A DNA stretch of 64,000 nucleotides from RPQJ01 sp963744735 (lineage in GTDB: Bacteria > Pseudomonadota > Gammaproteobacteria > Steroidobacterales > Steroidobacteraceae): assembly GCA_963744735.1 (NCBI GenBank), contig CAVUVH010000019.1:186001-250000 (forward strand). The letters are read 5' to 3'. The translations under genes and the position numbers were made by a program. Shown in pieces: positions 20,532 through 29,899 of the stretch; position 1 is the stretch's first letter, and each line of letters opens with the position of its first letter. The notes beneath the pieces were generated by a model. It did not search any database and was not told the origin of the DNA. It was given only the letters and a program-made list of their open reading frames with translations.

Positions 20532-21437
20532 GCCTGCTCGCCCTGCTGTTTGCGCTGGTCTGCGAGCGCGGCCTGACGCAGCTGCTGCACCTGCGCGAAT
20601 GGCGCTGGCTCGATCCCTACTTCGACTGGGCGGACCGCGCGCTTGCCGGGCGCACCGGAGCGCCGGTGGTGCTGGCCGCGATCGTGCTGCTGGCATTGCC
20701 GGTGCTGCCGGTGATGGCGGCTGCGTACTGGCTCGGGCCGCAGCTGCTCGGGCTGCTGCAGTTTGCGTTCTCGGTATTCGTGCTGCTGTTTGCCTTCGGA
20801 CCGCGCGATCTCAAGGACGAGGTCGATGATTACGTCGCAGCGCTCGAGCGGCATGACCGTGACGAGGCGCTGCGCCGGGGCAAGGAACTGCTCGAGTCGA
20901 GTCCCAGCGCCTATGGGCTCGGCGCGCGCGAAGCGGTGGAGGAGGCGATCTTCATCCAGGCCAACAACCGCATTTTCGGCGTGATCTTCTGGTTCATGGT
21001 GCTCGGCGCCGGCGGCGCCTGGGCTTACCGGGTCAGCGACATGCTGCGCCGCCGGTCCGCATTCGAGGCCGCGCGGCAGGGGCTGAAGCGCGAGCGCCGG
21101 GATCTCGGCAGCGTGCTCGCGTTCCTGCACGGAGTCATGGCGTGGGTGCCCGCGCGCCTCACGGCGCTGGCCTACGCGCTCGCCGGCAGCTTCGAGGACG
21201 CGGTCGGCAACTGGCGCTCGGCGGTCGACCGCGCCGCCGCGGGCGGTGTGCTCGACCGCGCCGAGGACCTGCTCGCGCGGGTGGGCAAGGGCTCGCTGCA
21301 GCCGAGCCTCGCGGCGGTCGACGCCGGAACACTTCGACGTGGCGACGGCGCGCGGTGCCTGGCGCATCGTGCAGCGCGCGCTGTGGATCTGGGTCGCGGC
21401 GATCGCCCTGCTGGTCATCACGGGCGCCGCCGTCTGA
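20528..21437 (+). CDS. ampE: AmpE-like inner-membrane protein (one frame break)
   Basis: About 302 residues after repair at 21322/21323 (GA[C][G] before CCG). Several hydrophobic segments are seen (VVLAAIVLLALPVLPVMAA; LLQFAFSVFVLLFAFG; GVIFWFMVLGAGGAWAY; the C-terminal WIWVAAIALLVITGAAV). ATG overlaps the ampD stop by 4 bases, giving the classical ampDE pair. AmpE is proposed to sense cell-wall status or beta-lactam stress; its biochemistry is not known. Confidence 0.85.
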
Positions 21438-21439
21438 GC

Positions 21440-22297
21440 ATGCGATGCCGGTCCCTGCAACGGCTGCGTTGGCCGCGCCGCGGGTGGCTGGCGCCCGCGC
21501 TGCTGCTCGTCGTCAGGCACTCGCGGCCGCCGCACCGCCGCTGCGGCTGATCAGCCTGGCGCCGAATCTCACCGAGATCGCCTACGCCGCCGGCGCGGGT
21601 TCGCATGCTGGTCGGCACGGTCGAGTTCAGCGATTACCCGGCGGCGGCGAAGGCCGTGCCGCGGGTGGGCGACGCCTGGCGGGTGGACCCGGAGCAGGTG
21701 CTGGCCCTGCGGCCGGATGTCGTGCTGGTGTGGCCCACCGGCACGCCCGAGACCACCATCGCCCGCCTGCGCTCGCTGGGACTCAACGTGGTGGACGTGC
21801 CGACGCAAAGCCTGGCCGACGTGCCACGTGCCCTGCGGCAGGTGGGCCGGCTGGCCGGCACCTTGCCCGTGGCCGAGGCGGCGGCGCGTGACTTCGAGAC
21901 GCGGGTGGCACGCCAGCGCGCGCGCTATGCGGAGCTGCCGCCGCTCGACGTGTTCATCCAGATCGACGACGAGCCGATCTACACGGTCAATGGCCGCCAC
22001 GTGATCAGCGAGATCGTGGTGCTCTGCGGCGGCCGCAACGTGTTCGCCGACCTGCCGCAGCTGGCGCCGCCGATCTCGACCGAAGCGGTGCTGGCCGCCG
22101 ACCCGCAGGTGATCCTGAGCACCGACGACACGATCGCCGAGCCGCAGCAGTTCTGGCAGCGCTGGCCGCGCCTGCGCGCCGTGCGCTCGGGCAATGTCTA
22201 CAAGCTGCCGTCGGACCTGGTGACCCGCGCCGCGCCGCGGCTGGCGCAGGGCGTCGAGGTCACCTGCGCGGCGCTGGAGCGGGCGCGCGGACGGTAG
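21440..22297 (+). CDS. btuF: Periplasmic cobalamin/iron-complex-binding protein, BtuF-like (frame breaks)
   Basis: About 284 residues once frames are joined at 21511-21513 (GT[C][G][T], three valine codons superposed) and 21603/21604 (TC[G][C]). The signal peptide (PRRGWLAPALLLV) is followed by LRLISLAPNLTEIAYAAGAG, the start of class III binding proteins, then VEFSDYP, ALRPDVVLVWPTGTP and VYKLPSDLVTRAAPRLAQG. With btuB, btuC, btuD and cobO nearby, vitamin B12 is the likely ligand; iron-siderophore remains possible. It follows ampE without a gap. Confidence 0.83.
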
Positions 22298-22307
22298 TGC
22301 TTGCGAT

Positions 22308-22445
22308 GCAGGGAGCGGCCTCGTGGGCCGCCCCTGGGATTCCCGGCGACACGCCGTGAATCCGTCCCTGGAGGCTCGCGCGCGCCATCCCTGGCGCGCG
22401 ACGGTCGCCGGAATCCCAGGGGCGGCCCATGCGTCCGCTCCCGCG
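22308..22445. repeat. Nested palindromic repeat element
   Basis: Arms 22325-22342 and 22411-22428 are perfect 18-bp reverse complements. Outside them 22311-22318 pairs with 22435-22442, and the centre contains a further GCGCGC-rich hairpin. The element sits between the convergent btuF and cobO genes. Its form resembles the dispersed extragenic palindromes of Xanthomonadales-like genomes and can produce a spurious peptide. It may also end transcription from both sides. Confidence 0.75.
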
Positions 22446-22462
22446 ATGCCGCAGCCACCGCC

Positions 22463-23008
22463 TCAGCGCCGTCGCCAGAGCACCTCGCTGCCGTGCTCGT
22501 GCCGCGCCAGCACGCGCGCGATCACGAACAGCAGGTCCGACAGCCGGTTGAGGTACTGCGGCACTTCCGGCGCCACGTCCTCGGCGCGCGCCAGCGCCCA
22601 GACGCGCCGTTCCGCGCGCCGGGCGACGGTGCGCGCCAGGTGGCAGGCGGCGGCGGCCTGGCCGCCACCCGGCAGGATGAAGTCCTTCAGTGGCGGCAGG
22701 CCCTCGTTGTAGCCGTCGAGCGCCGTCTCGAGCCGCTCGACGTACGCGGCCGTGATCGCGCGATGGCCGGGGATGCAGAGTTCGCCGCCCAGGTCGAACA
22801 GGTCGTGCTGGATCTCGGTGAGCGTGACGCGCACCGCGTCGGGCAGCGACGGCACCGCCAGCACCACGCCGAGCGCGCTGTTGGCCTCGTCCACCGTGCC
22901 GTAGGCCTCGACGCGCAGGTGCTCCTTCGGCACGCGCATGCCGTCGCCGAGACCGGTGCTGCCGTCGTCGCCGGTCCGCGTGTAGATCCTGCTCAGTCGA
23001 TGCCCCAT
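22463..23008 (-). CDS. PduO-type ATP:cob(I)alamin adenosyltransferase
   Basis: A 181-residue helical trimeric enzyme that makes adenosylcobalamin from ATP and cob(I)alamin in the cytoplasm. The family signature IYTRTGDDGSTGLGDG is at residues 8-23. VEAYGTVDEANSALG, the FILPGGGQAAAACHLARTVARRAER ATP/cobalamin block and YLNRLSDLLFVIAR follow in order. It lies 3 bases downstream of btuB on the same strand, so it should fall under the cobalamin riboswitch. Confidence 0.94.
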   Translation of the reverse strand: MGHRLSRIYTRTGDDGSTGLGDGMRVPKEHLRVEAYGTVDEANSALGVVLAVPSLPDAVRVTLTEIQHDLFDLGGELCIPGHRAITAAYVERLETALDGYNEGLPPLKDFILPGGGQAAAACHLARTVARRAERRVWALARAEDVAPEVPQYLNRLSDLLFVIARVLARHEHGSEVLWRRR

Positions 23009-23011
23009 CGC

Positions 23012-24881
23012 TCAGTTTCCTTTGCGACCCGGGGCATAGCGCATCGCCACGTAAATGCCGCGGCCCGGGGTGTTGAACGTGCTCGCCAGTTCGTAGTCTT
23101 CGTCCAGCAGGTTCTCGACGCGCGCGATGAGCGCGAACGCCGCATTGACCTGCCATTGCGCCGTCAGGTTCGCCAGCACGTAACTGTCGAGCGTGATGTC
23201 GTCGGGAAAGCCGAAGTCCTTGCGTTCGCCCGCGGCCAGCACGTCGAGCCCCAGCAGCACCGGCCCGAGCGCGCGGGTCACGCCCACGGTGAGGCTTTCA
23301 TCCGCGCGACGCAACAGCGGCGAGTCGTCCGCCAGGTCGCGCGGCTGCTGGTAGATCGCCTCCGCGTGGGCCCGCCAGGCCGTGCCGGTGTAGCTCCAGG
23401 CGGCCTCGATGCCGCGGACCCGGGCACGCGCGACGTTGCGGTTCTCGCCTTCGAACGGCTCGAACGACAGGATCGTGAAGTCGATCAGGTCGTCGATCTC
23501 GGTGTGGAAGGCCGACAGGCTGAGTGACTGCCTGTCGCCCAGCGCGTGGCGGATGCCGATCTCGTAGTTATCGGACTGCTCCGGCTGCAGGTCGGGGTTG
23601 CCGCCAAAACCGTACCTGTCCGACGCGTCCGGGGCGCGGAAGCCGCTGCCCGCCAGTGCAAACACGCGCGTGCGCTGCGCGTTGAAGGTGTAGCCGTACT
23701 CCGCGTTCCAGGTCACGGCCGACCCCGCCGTGTCGTGATCGGTGTAGCCCAGCGCCAGCAGCGCGAGGTGCGGGCCGGCGGTGATGCGGTCCTGCACGTA
23801 GACGTTGACGGCGCTGGTGTCCGCGTCGAAGCCCTCGCCATAGGATTCGCTGCTCGCGTCCTCGCGCGTATACATCAGGCCCACGCCCGGCGCGTGCACG
23901 TCCGAGAGCTTCCAGTCGTACTGCGCATCGAGCGTGTCGCGCCGGGTCTCGAGGAAATCCGGCGACTGGTTCTGGTCGATCTCGTCTTCGAGGTGACTGA
24001 GCGCGATGCGTGCCTCGCCGTTCTCGCCCACGGGCAGGCGCACGCTTGCCGCGGTCGACGAGGTGAGGAAATCCTGGTCCACGGGGGTGAGGAAGAAGTC
24101 CGAGTACTCGGAGGTGCCCTCGGTGCGCCAGTGCTGCAGCGTCACTTCGGCGGGCCCGAGGTCGGCGCGCAGCGCGACGTTCGCGCTCAGGTTGTCGAAG
24201 CCGCGGTCCGTGTCGTCGAAGGTGCGCGTCGGGAAGCCCGCGCTGTCCGTCCACGAGACGCCGACGTCGAGGTCGGCGCGCTCGCCGAGCACCACGCCGC
24301 CATTGGCGCTGGCGCGCGCGTTTCGTAGTCGCCATAGCCGGCCTCCACGATCCAGCCGTCGCGCGCGCCGCGCCGCGTGATGATGTTGACCACGCCGCCG
24401 ATCGCGTCGCTGCCCCACAGCGTCGAGCGCGGACCCTTGACGACCTCGATGCGCTCGATCATGTCGGGCGCGATGTTCTGCAGTGCCGGCAGGCCGATGG
24501 TGCCGGGATTGATGCGCACGCCGTCGACCAGCACCAGCGTGTGGTTGCTCTCGGCGCCGCGGATGAAGAGCGACGTCGGCTGGCCGGGGCCGCCGTTGCG
24601 GGCGATCTCGAGGCCCGCATGGAAGCGCAGCAGGTCGGCCGTGTCGCCCGCGTTGCTGCGCTCGATCGTCGCGCGATCGATCACGACGACCGGCGCCAGC
24701 ACTTCGTCGAGCGGCGTCGGCACGCGCGTCGCCGTGACGACGACTTCCGCCGTGGGCGGCGGCGGCAGCGCGTCGGCAGCTGCGCGGCGGAGGCTGCGAT
24801 CACCAGCGTCGCGGCCAGCGCCAGCCGGCCGGGGACGGGAAAGGATTTCGAACGCAGTTCGATGACAGGAACATGAGACAT
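23012..24881 (-). CDS. btuB: TonB-dependent vitamin B12 receptor BtuB (frame breaks)
   Basis: About 621 residues when joined near 24780 and 24320. The ATG at 24881 gives a signal peptide (PGRLALAATLVIAASAA). Then come the TonB-box/plug region (EVVVTATRVPTPLDEVLAPVVVI; QPTSLFIRGAESNHTLVLVDGVRIN; ERIEVVKGPRSTLWGSDAIGGVVNIITRRG) and a 22-strand-type barrel ending in a TonB-receptor C-terminus (GRGIYVAMRYAP). The receptor imports cobalamin across the outer membrane with TonB. A cobalamin riboswitch precedes it and cobO follows, making the B12 assignment stronger than a siderophore role. Confidence 0.88.
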
Positions 24882-25019
24882 GAAATGGCCACACCCCGAG
24901 CACGCGTCCCGCGCGGACGCAATTGAAGGTCCAGCCAGGGGTGGAAGGGGGGCGGATCGGGGCGGCGCCGCACAGAACGGACGCGACCGAGTTCCGGCCG
25001 CTCGCCCACCGCGAGGCTG

Positions 25020-25235
25020 GTCTCGATCGACAGGCCGGTCTCCGGGCTTTCGAGCGGGCGGATGAGGCCCTGCGTACATCCCCTTCCCGTGCCTGGGCAC
25101 AGTGGGTGCCGGACCTGTGTCCGGGCGATGCGGCTTGACTCGACTACCGTTGCGGGGGCAGCGCCGGATTCTGACCGGCTTCCCGTTCTCCCTGAGCCAG
25201 CGCTCGCGGGATCACCTATCGGGTGACGGCACGGT
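25020..25235 (-). ncRNA. Cobalamin (AdoCbl) riboswitch upstream of btuB
   Basis: Read on the minus strand the leader contains the conserved GCTGCCCCCGCAACGGTA segment (25145-25162). It is preceded by GGGAAGCCGGTCAGAATCCGG-type pairing and followed about 100 bases later by the B12 box AGCCCGGAGACCGGCC (25033-25048). These are the hallmark core elements of the cobalamin riboswitch. It ends roughly 140 bases before the btuB ATG, leaving room for the expression platform. Exact ends are estimated. Confidence 0.93.
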
Positions 25236-25301
25236 AGGCAAGGCGGGAAGTGATGTCAAGAAAGGCGCGATACTATGGGCATCCTTTGCCGGGTCCAACG
25301 C

Positions 25302-26069
25302 ATGCCGCAGTCAGAGTTTCTCGCCGCCGCGCTCGAAGCCGCCCGCGCCGCCGACGAGGTCGTGCGCCACTACTACCAGCGCAACCTCAAGGTCACGATC
25401 AAGGCCGACAAGTCGCCGGTGACCGAGGCCGACGTCGAAACGGAAAAGGCCATCCGTTCGCTGCTGGCTGCCCGCTTCCCGGCGCACGGCTTTCATGGCG
25501 AAGAAACCGGCACGGCCGCGCTCGATGCCGACTACGTCTGGTTCGTCGACCCGATCGACGGCACCAAGGCGTTCGTGCGCGAGTACCCGATGTTCTCGAC
25601 GCAGATCGCGCTGATGCACCGCGGCCGGCTGATCGTCGGGGTGTCGTCGGCCCCGGTCTACGGTGAGCTTGCCTGGGGTGAAATCGGCGTCGGCGCCTGG
25701 CTCAACGACCAGCCGTTGCGCGTCAGCGCGATCGACACGATCGAGCAGGCGGCATTGTCGACCGGCAACCTGAAGACGCTCGCGACCGGTCCGCAGTGGC
25801 CGGCCTTCGGCCGGCTGGTCGGTCGCCTGGGCCGGATCCGCGGTTACGGCGATTTCCTGCAATACCACCTGCTCGCAGCGGGCCGCATCGACGCGGTGGT
25901 CGAGTCCGACGTCAACATCCTCGACGTGGGCGCCTGTGCCGTGATCGTCGAGGCGGCGGGCGGCCGGTTCACCGACCTCGCCGGGCAGGCGCTGACGCCG
26001 GGCAGCACCAGCGTGCTGGCCACCAATGGACGGCTGCACGACGCGGTGCTGGACGCCATCCGTCCATGA
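25302..26069 (+). CDS. Inositol-monophosphatase-family phosphatase
   Basis: A 255-residue Mg-dependent, lithium-sensitive-type phosphatase. Motif GEETG (metal ligands) is followed by WFVDPIDGTKAFV, the IMPase active-site signature, and by a C-terminal LDVGACAVIVEAAGGRFTD. Candidates are histidinol phosphatase of the HisN type or 3'(2'),5'-bisphosphate nucleotidase; the sequence alone does not decide. ATG 25302 was chosen over an upstream ATG at 25275 because it gives the usual N-terminus. The gene is divergent from btuB and overlaps the SMR gene. Confidence 0.88.
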   Translation: MPQSEFLAAALEAARAADEVVRHYYQRNLKVTIKADKSPVTEADVETEKAIRSLLAARFPAHGFHGEETGTAALDADYVWFVDPIDGTKAFVREYPMFSTQIALMHRGRLIVGVSSAPVYGELAWGEIGVGAWLNDQPLRVSAIDTIEQAALSTGNLKTLATGPQWPAFGRLVGRLGRIRGYGDFLQYHLLAAGRIDAVVESDVNILDVGACAVIVEAAGGRFTDLAGQALTPGSTSVLATNGRLHDAVLDAIRP

Positions 26070-26407
26070 TCTCGACACGCGCCTGGATCTACCTCGGCAT
26101 CGCCATCGTCGCGGAGGTGATCGCGACTTCCGCGCTGAAGGCGGCGGCCGGATTCACGCGTCCCGGCCCCTCGGCGATCGTGGTCGTGGGCTATGGCATC
26201 GCGTTCTATTTCCTGTCGCTGACGCTGCAGACGATCCCGGTCGGCGTGACCTATGCGATCTGGTGCGGGGTCGGCATCGTGCTGATCACGCTGGTGGCCT
26301 GGTTGATGTACGGACAGGCCCTGGATGCGGGCGCGATCATCGGGCTGGCGCTGATCACGGCGGGCGTGATCGTGCTCAACGTGTTCTCGCGCGTCGTCGC
26401 GCACTGA
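26066..26407 (+). CDS. Small multidrug resistance (SMR) family transporter
   Basis: A 113-residue protein with four membrane helices. Glu17 in the first helix (IVAEVIATSALK) is the proton/drug-coupling residue of EmrE-type pumps. GVTYAIWCGVGIVLITLVAW in helix 3 is typical. ATG overlaps the preceding stop by 4 bases. It could export quaternary ammonium compounds, guanidinium or polyamines; the substrate is not visible. Confidence 0.92.
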   Translation: MISTRAWIYLGIAIVAEVIATSALKAAAGFTRPGPSAIVVVGYGIAFYFLSLTLQTIPVGVTYAIWCGVGIVLITLVAWLMYGQALDAGAIIGLALITAGVIVLNVFSRVVAH

Positions 26408-26427
26408 GGGCGGCGGCCGCCGTTGCC

Positions 26428-27201
26428 TCAGGCGGCGACGAAGGTGCGCCCGTGTTCCCAGCGCAGCTCGCGCACCGCGATGCCATAGAGTTCGCCGATC
26501 GACGCCTCGGTCAGCGTGCTGTCGCAGTCGCCGCAATGCCAGCGGCCGTCGCCGAACAGCAGCAGCGCCGCATCGGCAAATCGTGCCGCGAGGCCGATGT
26601 CGTGCAGGCTCACGATCACGGTGCGGCCTGCATCGGCCAGGCCCCGGAACAGGCGCAGCACGTCCAGCTGGTGCTGCGGGTCCAGCTGGTGGATCGGCTC
26701 GTCGAGCAGGAACACGCCGGGATCCTGCGCCAGGATCGTCGCGATCGACAGCCGCCGCCGCTCGCCACCCGACAGTGTCGCGATGTCGCGCTGTTCGAGC
26801 CCCGCAAGGTCGACCGCCGACAGCGCGCGCTGCGCGGCGGCGCGGTCGTCGGCGCTCTCCCATGCCCAGAAGTCGAGGTGCGGATGACGGCCGACGAGCA
26901 CGGCCTCGAGCGCCGTGGCTGGAAACGGATCGTCGACGAGCTGCGGCAGCAGGCCGAGCGTGCGCGCCAGCTCGCGCCGCGGCCACTGCCCGAGTTCGCG
27001 GCCATCGAGCCGCACTGCGCCGGCGGCGGCAGGCCGCAGGCCCGCCAGGGTGTGCAGCGTCGAACTCTTGCCCGAGCCGTTGCGGCCGAGCACGACCAGC
27101 ATGCGGCCCGCCGGCAGTGCGAAACCAAGCTCGCGCACGAGCACGCGGCCGGGCACCTCGACGGTGAGCGACTGGCACTCGATGCGCGCGGGCGCGGTCA
27201 C
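26428..27201 (-). CDS. btuD: ABC transporter ATP-binding protein, BtuD/FecE type
   Basis: A 257-residue ATPase with Walker A GRNGSGKSS (about 39-47), Q-loop LLPQLVDD, signature LSGGERRRLSIA, Walker B VFLLDEP and H-loop SLHDIG. The close relatives of this layout energise uptake of cobalamin or iron complexes. It pairs functionally with the permease at 30908-31885 and the binding protein at 21440-22297, although these are not contiguous. The GTG start overlaps the stop of the metalloprotease gene by 4 bases. Confidence 0.88.
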   Translation of the reverse strand: MTAPARIECQSLTVEVPGRVLVRELGFALPAGRMLVVLGRNGSGKSSTLHTLAGLRPAAAGAVRLDGRELGQWPRRELARTLGLLPQLVDDPFPATALEAVLVGRHPHLDFWAWESADDRAAAQRALSAVDLAGLEQRDIATLSGGERRRLSIATILAQDPGVFLLDEPIHQLDPQHQLDVLRLFRGLADAGRTVIVSLHDIGLAARFADAALLLFGDGRWHCGDCDSTLTEASIGELYGIAVRELRWEHGRTFVAA

Positions 27202-27986
27202 CGGTTCCAGCCGATTTCAGTGGCGGTCAGCGGGCCGACCAGCATGTCGTCCAGGCTCTCGCCCATCACGGCCGTGGCGGCGCCGGTGGCGATGCGGCCG
27301 GCCATGATCTCGCCGAATTCCTGCGGAAACAGCGGGCGCTGCCCGGGATCGCCGAGCCCGTCGGGGACGCGCGGCTGGCCGGTGCGCAAGTCGTACTTGT
27401 CGGTGGCGCCAAGCGTGTGCAGCAGTTCGTGCGCGAACACGATCTGGTTGGCCGCTGCCGCGCCGGGGTCGGCATAGAGGTGGGCCAGCGCGACCAGTCC
27501 CTTGCTGAGTCCCACCGAGTCGGGCACCGACGCCACGCCGGGCGTCGGCGGCGAATACTGTGCAAACACCTGGATGTCGGGCGACGGCAGGGGATCGCGC
27601 CACGCCGTGCGCGCCGCGAAGTAACGGAACCTGAGGCTCCACCATGCGACCGACAGCATGTGCGGGCGCTGCGGCACGGCGGGTGGCACGCCGGCGGCGG
27701 CATGCGAGACGCGGATGCGGACAGGCTGCGCGAGCTCGATTCCGTAATCGCCGGCCTCGGCCGCGAAGAACTCCTCGGTGTCGCGGAAGTCGGCTGCCGT
27801 GAGCCCCTGCATGTACGTGCGCACGGCCGGGTCTGTCGATTGCGTCACCGGGTACACGGTGACGCGCAGCGTGTCGTTCCAGTCGCGGCTGCGCGCCCGC
27901 TCGAGCCACGCGCCCACGGCGACGAACGCCAGGATCGCCAGCAGGATGGTGATCCGCACGGTGCCGAAGAAAGTGCGCCTGGCCAT
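27198..27986 (-). CDS. Membrane-anchored zinc-metallopeptidase-like protein
   Basis: A 262-residue protein with an N-terminal membrane anchor (RITILLAILAFVAVGAWL) and an otherwise exported domain. The motif HELLH at residues 186-190 with the following TLGATDKYD is a zincin HExxH site with a nearby acidic residue; a C-terminal GEIMAGRIATG segment could close the site. I do not recognise a named family. It sits between pdxH and btuD, and its stop overlaps the btuD start, suggesting translational coupling. Confidence 0.72.
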   Translation of the reverse strand: MARRTFFGTVRITILLAILAFVAVGAWLERARSRDWNDTLRVTVYPVTQSTDPAVRTYMQGLTAADFRDTEEFFAAEAGDYGIELAQPVRIRVSHAAAGVPPAVPQRPHMLSVAWWSLRFRYFAARTAWRDPLPSPDIQVFAQYSPPTPGVASVPDSVGLSKGLVALAHLYADPGAAAANQIVFAHELLHTLGATDKYDLRTGQPRVPDGLGDPGQRPLFPQEFGEIMAGRIATGAATAVMGESLDDMLVGPLTATEIGWNR

Positions 27987-28016
27987 CGGTGAGCTCGCCC
28001 GCCGCCGCTCGCGCGC

Positions 28017-28661
28017 TCAGGGATAGAGTCGCGTGGCCTGCCACGGCCCGGCCTGGAAGCCGGTCGTGCCCACGGGTTCGAGAGTTCGTGTCCAGCGCGC
28101 GCGGTCGTGCACACGGAAGGCGCCCTCGCACCAGAGTTCGACCGCCTCCGGCCAGAAATGGTAGCCGCCCCAGTGCGGCGGCCGCGTGGGCGCCGTGCCG
28201 TGCCGCGCCGCCTCGACGGCGACCCGCTTCAGCAGGGTGGCGCGCGAGTCGAGCGGCTGGCTCTGCAGGCTGGCCCAGGCGCCGATGCGGCTGTCGATCG
28301 CGCGCGTATGGAAGTAGGCGTCGCTCTCCTGCGGCGGGCACTTCACCGCGCGCCCCTCGAGGCGCACCTGGCGGCTCATCGAGTCCCAGTGCAGGACGCC
28401 CGCGATGCGGGGATTGGCCTCGATCTCGTGCCCCTTGCGGCTGTCGTAGTTGGTGAAGAACACGACGTAACCCGGTTGCGCCAGCAGTTTCTTGCACAGG
28501 ACCACGCGCGCGGCGGGCGTGCCGTCCGGTGTCGCGGTCGCGATCACCATCGAATCGGGATTCGGTTGCACCTTCTGTTCGCGGGCCTCGCGATACCAGG
28601 TCTCGAAGATCGGCATCGGGTCGGCGGGCAGTGTCGAGGGCAGCGTTCCGGTCAGCGACAT
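28017..28661 (-). CDS. pdxH: Pyridoxine/pyridoxamine 5'-phosphate oxidase
   Basis: A 214-residue FMN enzyme making pyridoxal 5'-phosphate. Conserved segments: PNPDSMVIATATPDGTPAARVVLCK, GYVVFFTNYDSRKGHEI, FHTRAIDSRIGAWASLQSQ, PPHWGGYHFWPEAVELWCEG, and the C-terminal W-x-x-x-RLYP. Length and ends match the family. It lies 30 bases upstream of the metalloprotease gene in the same direction. Confidence 0.96.
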   Translation of the reverse strand: MSLTGTLPSTLPADPMPIFETWYREAREQKVQPNPDSMVIATATPDGTPAARVVLCKKLLAQPGYVVFFTNYDSRKGHEIEANPRIAGVLHWDSMSRQVRLEGRAVKCPPQESDAYFHTRAIDSRIGAWASLQSQPLDSRATLLKRVAVEAARHGTAPTRPPHWGGYHFWPEAVELWCEGAFRVHDRARWTRTLEPVGTTGFQAGPWQATRLYP

Positions 28662-28778
28662 GTGGGCTTCGTCCGGCGGGCGTCGGGGCCGGGATTATGC
28701 CCGAGTGTGCCGCACCGATCCCTTGCGACATACCCGTCCCGACCGGTAAAAGGACGGGGTCACCCGTTGCCGTCCCCT

Positions 28779-29894
28779 ATGCCATCCCTCGCCGAACTCC
28801 GCGCCCGCCTCGACGTCATCGACCATGAATTGCTGCAGCTGGTGGCCGAGCGTCAGGCGCTCGGCCGGCAGATCGCGGAGGTCAAGCGTTCGGTCGGGCA
28901 GCCTACGCGCGATTTCCGCCGCGAGCGCGAGGTCCTGCTCAAGGCGCGCCAGGATGCGGAGGCGCTCGGCGTGTCGCCGGCGCTGGCGGAGTCGCTGCTG
29001 CAGTCGCTGATCAGGGGCTCGCTCACGACCCAGGAGCGGGTCCGGGTCGCCGCGCAGGGCCGCGGCAGCGGCCGCAGCGCGCTGGTGATCGGCGGCCACG
29101 GCAAGATGGGCCGCTGGATCGCCGATTTCCTGGCGGCGCAGGGATTCGCGATCACGATCGCGGATCCGTCCGGCGAACTGGCCGGCTACGACCACGTCGC
29201 GGACTGGCAGCAGACCGACCTGCAGCACGACCTGGTCGTCGTCGCCACCCCGATCCGCATCGCCAACGACATCCTGGCCGCGCTGGCCGCGCGCCGGCCG
29301 CGCGGCACCGTGTTCGACATCGGCTCGCTCAAGACGCCCCTGCGCTCCGGGCTCGAGGCGCTGCGCGCAGCCGGTTGCCACGTCACCTCGGTCCACCCGA
29401 TGTTCGGACCCGACACGGAACTGCTGTCGGGCCGGCACGTGATCTTCATCGACCTGGGCGACGCGCCCGCGGTGGAGGAGGCGCGCGCGCTGTTCGGCTC
29501 GACCATGGCCGATCTGGTCACGATGAGCCTCGACGAGCACGACCGGCTGATGGCCTTCGTGCTGGGCCTGTCGCATGCGCTCAACATCGCGTTCTTCACG
29601 GCGCTCGCCGAGAGCGGCGAAGCGGCACCGCGGCTCGCGCGCATGTCGAGCACGACCTTCGACGCGCAACTCGACGTCGCGACACGCGTGGCCGCCGAGA
29701 ATCCCGACCTGTATTACGAGATCCAGAGCCTGAACCAGTACCGCGACGAATCGCTGAACGCATTGCGCGCCGCGGTCGACCGTCTGTGCAACGCGGTCCA
29801 GGGAGGCGACGCGGCCGCGTTCGTCGACATGATGCGGCGCGGCCATGAGTACCTGCGCGAGCGCCAGGCGGCGCGCGCAGGGGGCGAGGGCTGA
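28779..29894 (+). CDS. tyrA: Bifunctional chorismate mutase / prephenate dehydrogenase (T-protein)
   Basis: A 371-residue fusion. Residues 1-90 are an AroQ chorismate mutase (LRARLDVIDHELLQLVAERQALGRQIAEVKR). From about residue 100 comes a prephenate dehydrogenase with nucleotide motif VIGGHGKMGRW, DIGSLKTPL and HPMFGPDTELLSGR. It makes 4-hydroxyphenylpyruvate for tyrosine synthesis. ATG 28779 starts the mutase domain at its usual first residues. Divergent from pdxH. Confidence 0.96.
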   Translation: MPSLAELRARLDVIDHELLQLVAERQALGRQIAEVKRSVGQPTRDFRREREVLLKARQDAEALGVSPALAESLLQSLIRGSLTTQERVRVAAQGRGSGRSALVIGGHGKMGRWIADFLAAQGFAITIADPSGELAGYDHVADWQQTDLQHDLVVVATPIRIANDILAALAARRPRGTVFDIGSLKTPLRSGLEALRAAGCHVTSVHPMFGPDTELLSGRHVIFIDLGDAPAVEEARALFGSTMADLVTMSLDEHDRLMAFVLGLSHALNIAFFTALAESGEAAPRLARMSSTTFDAQLDVATRVAAENPDLYYEIQSLNQYRDESLNALRAAVDRLCNAVQGGDAAAFVDMMRRGHEYLRERQAARAGGEG

Positions 29895-29899
29895 GCCCG

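Noticed and set aside
22303..22712. Short plus-strand peptide frame across the palindrome near 22.3-22.7 kb
   Set aside because: Produced by the repeat element and the antisense of cobO; no signals of a gene.
25020..25138. Small open frames in the btuB leader
   Set aside because: Covered by the cobalamin riboswitch core and B12 box on the minus strand.
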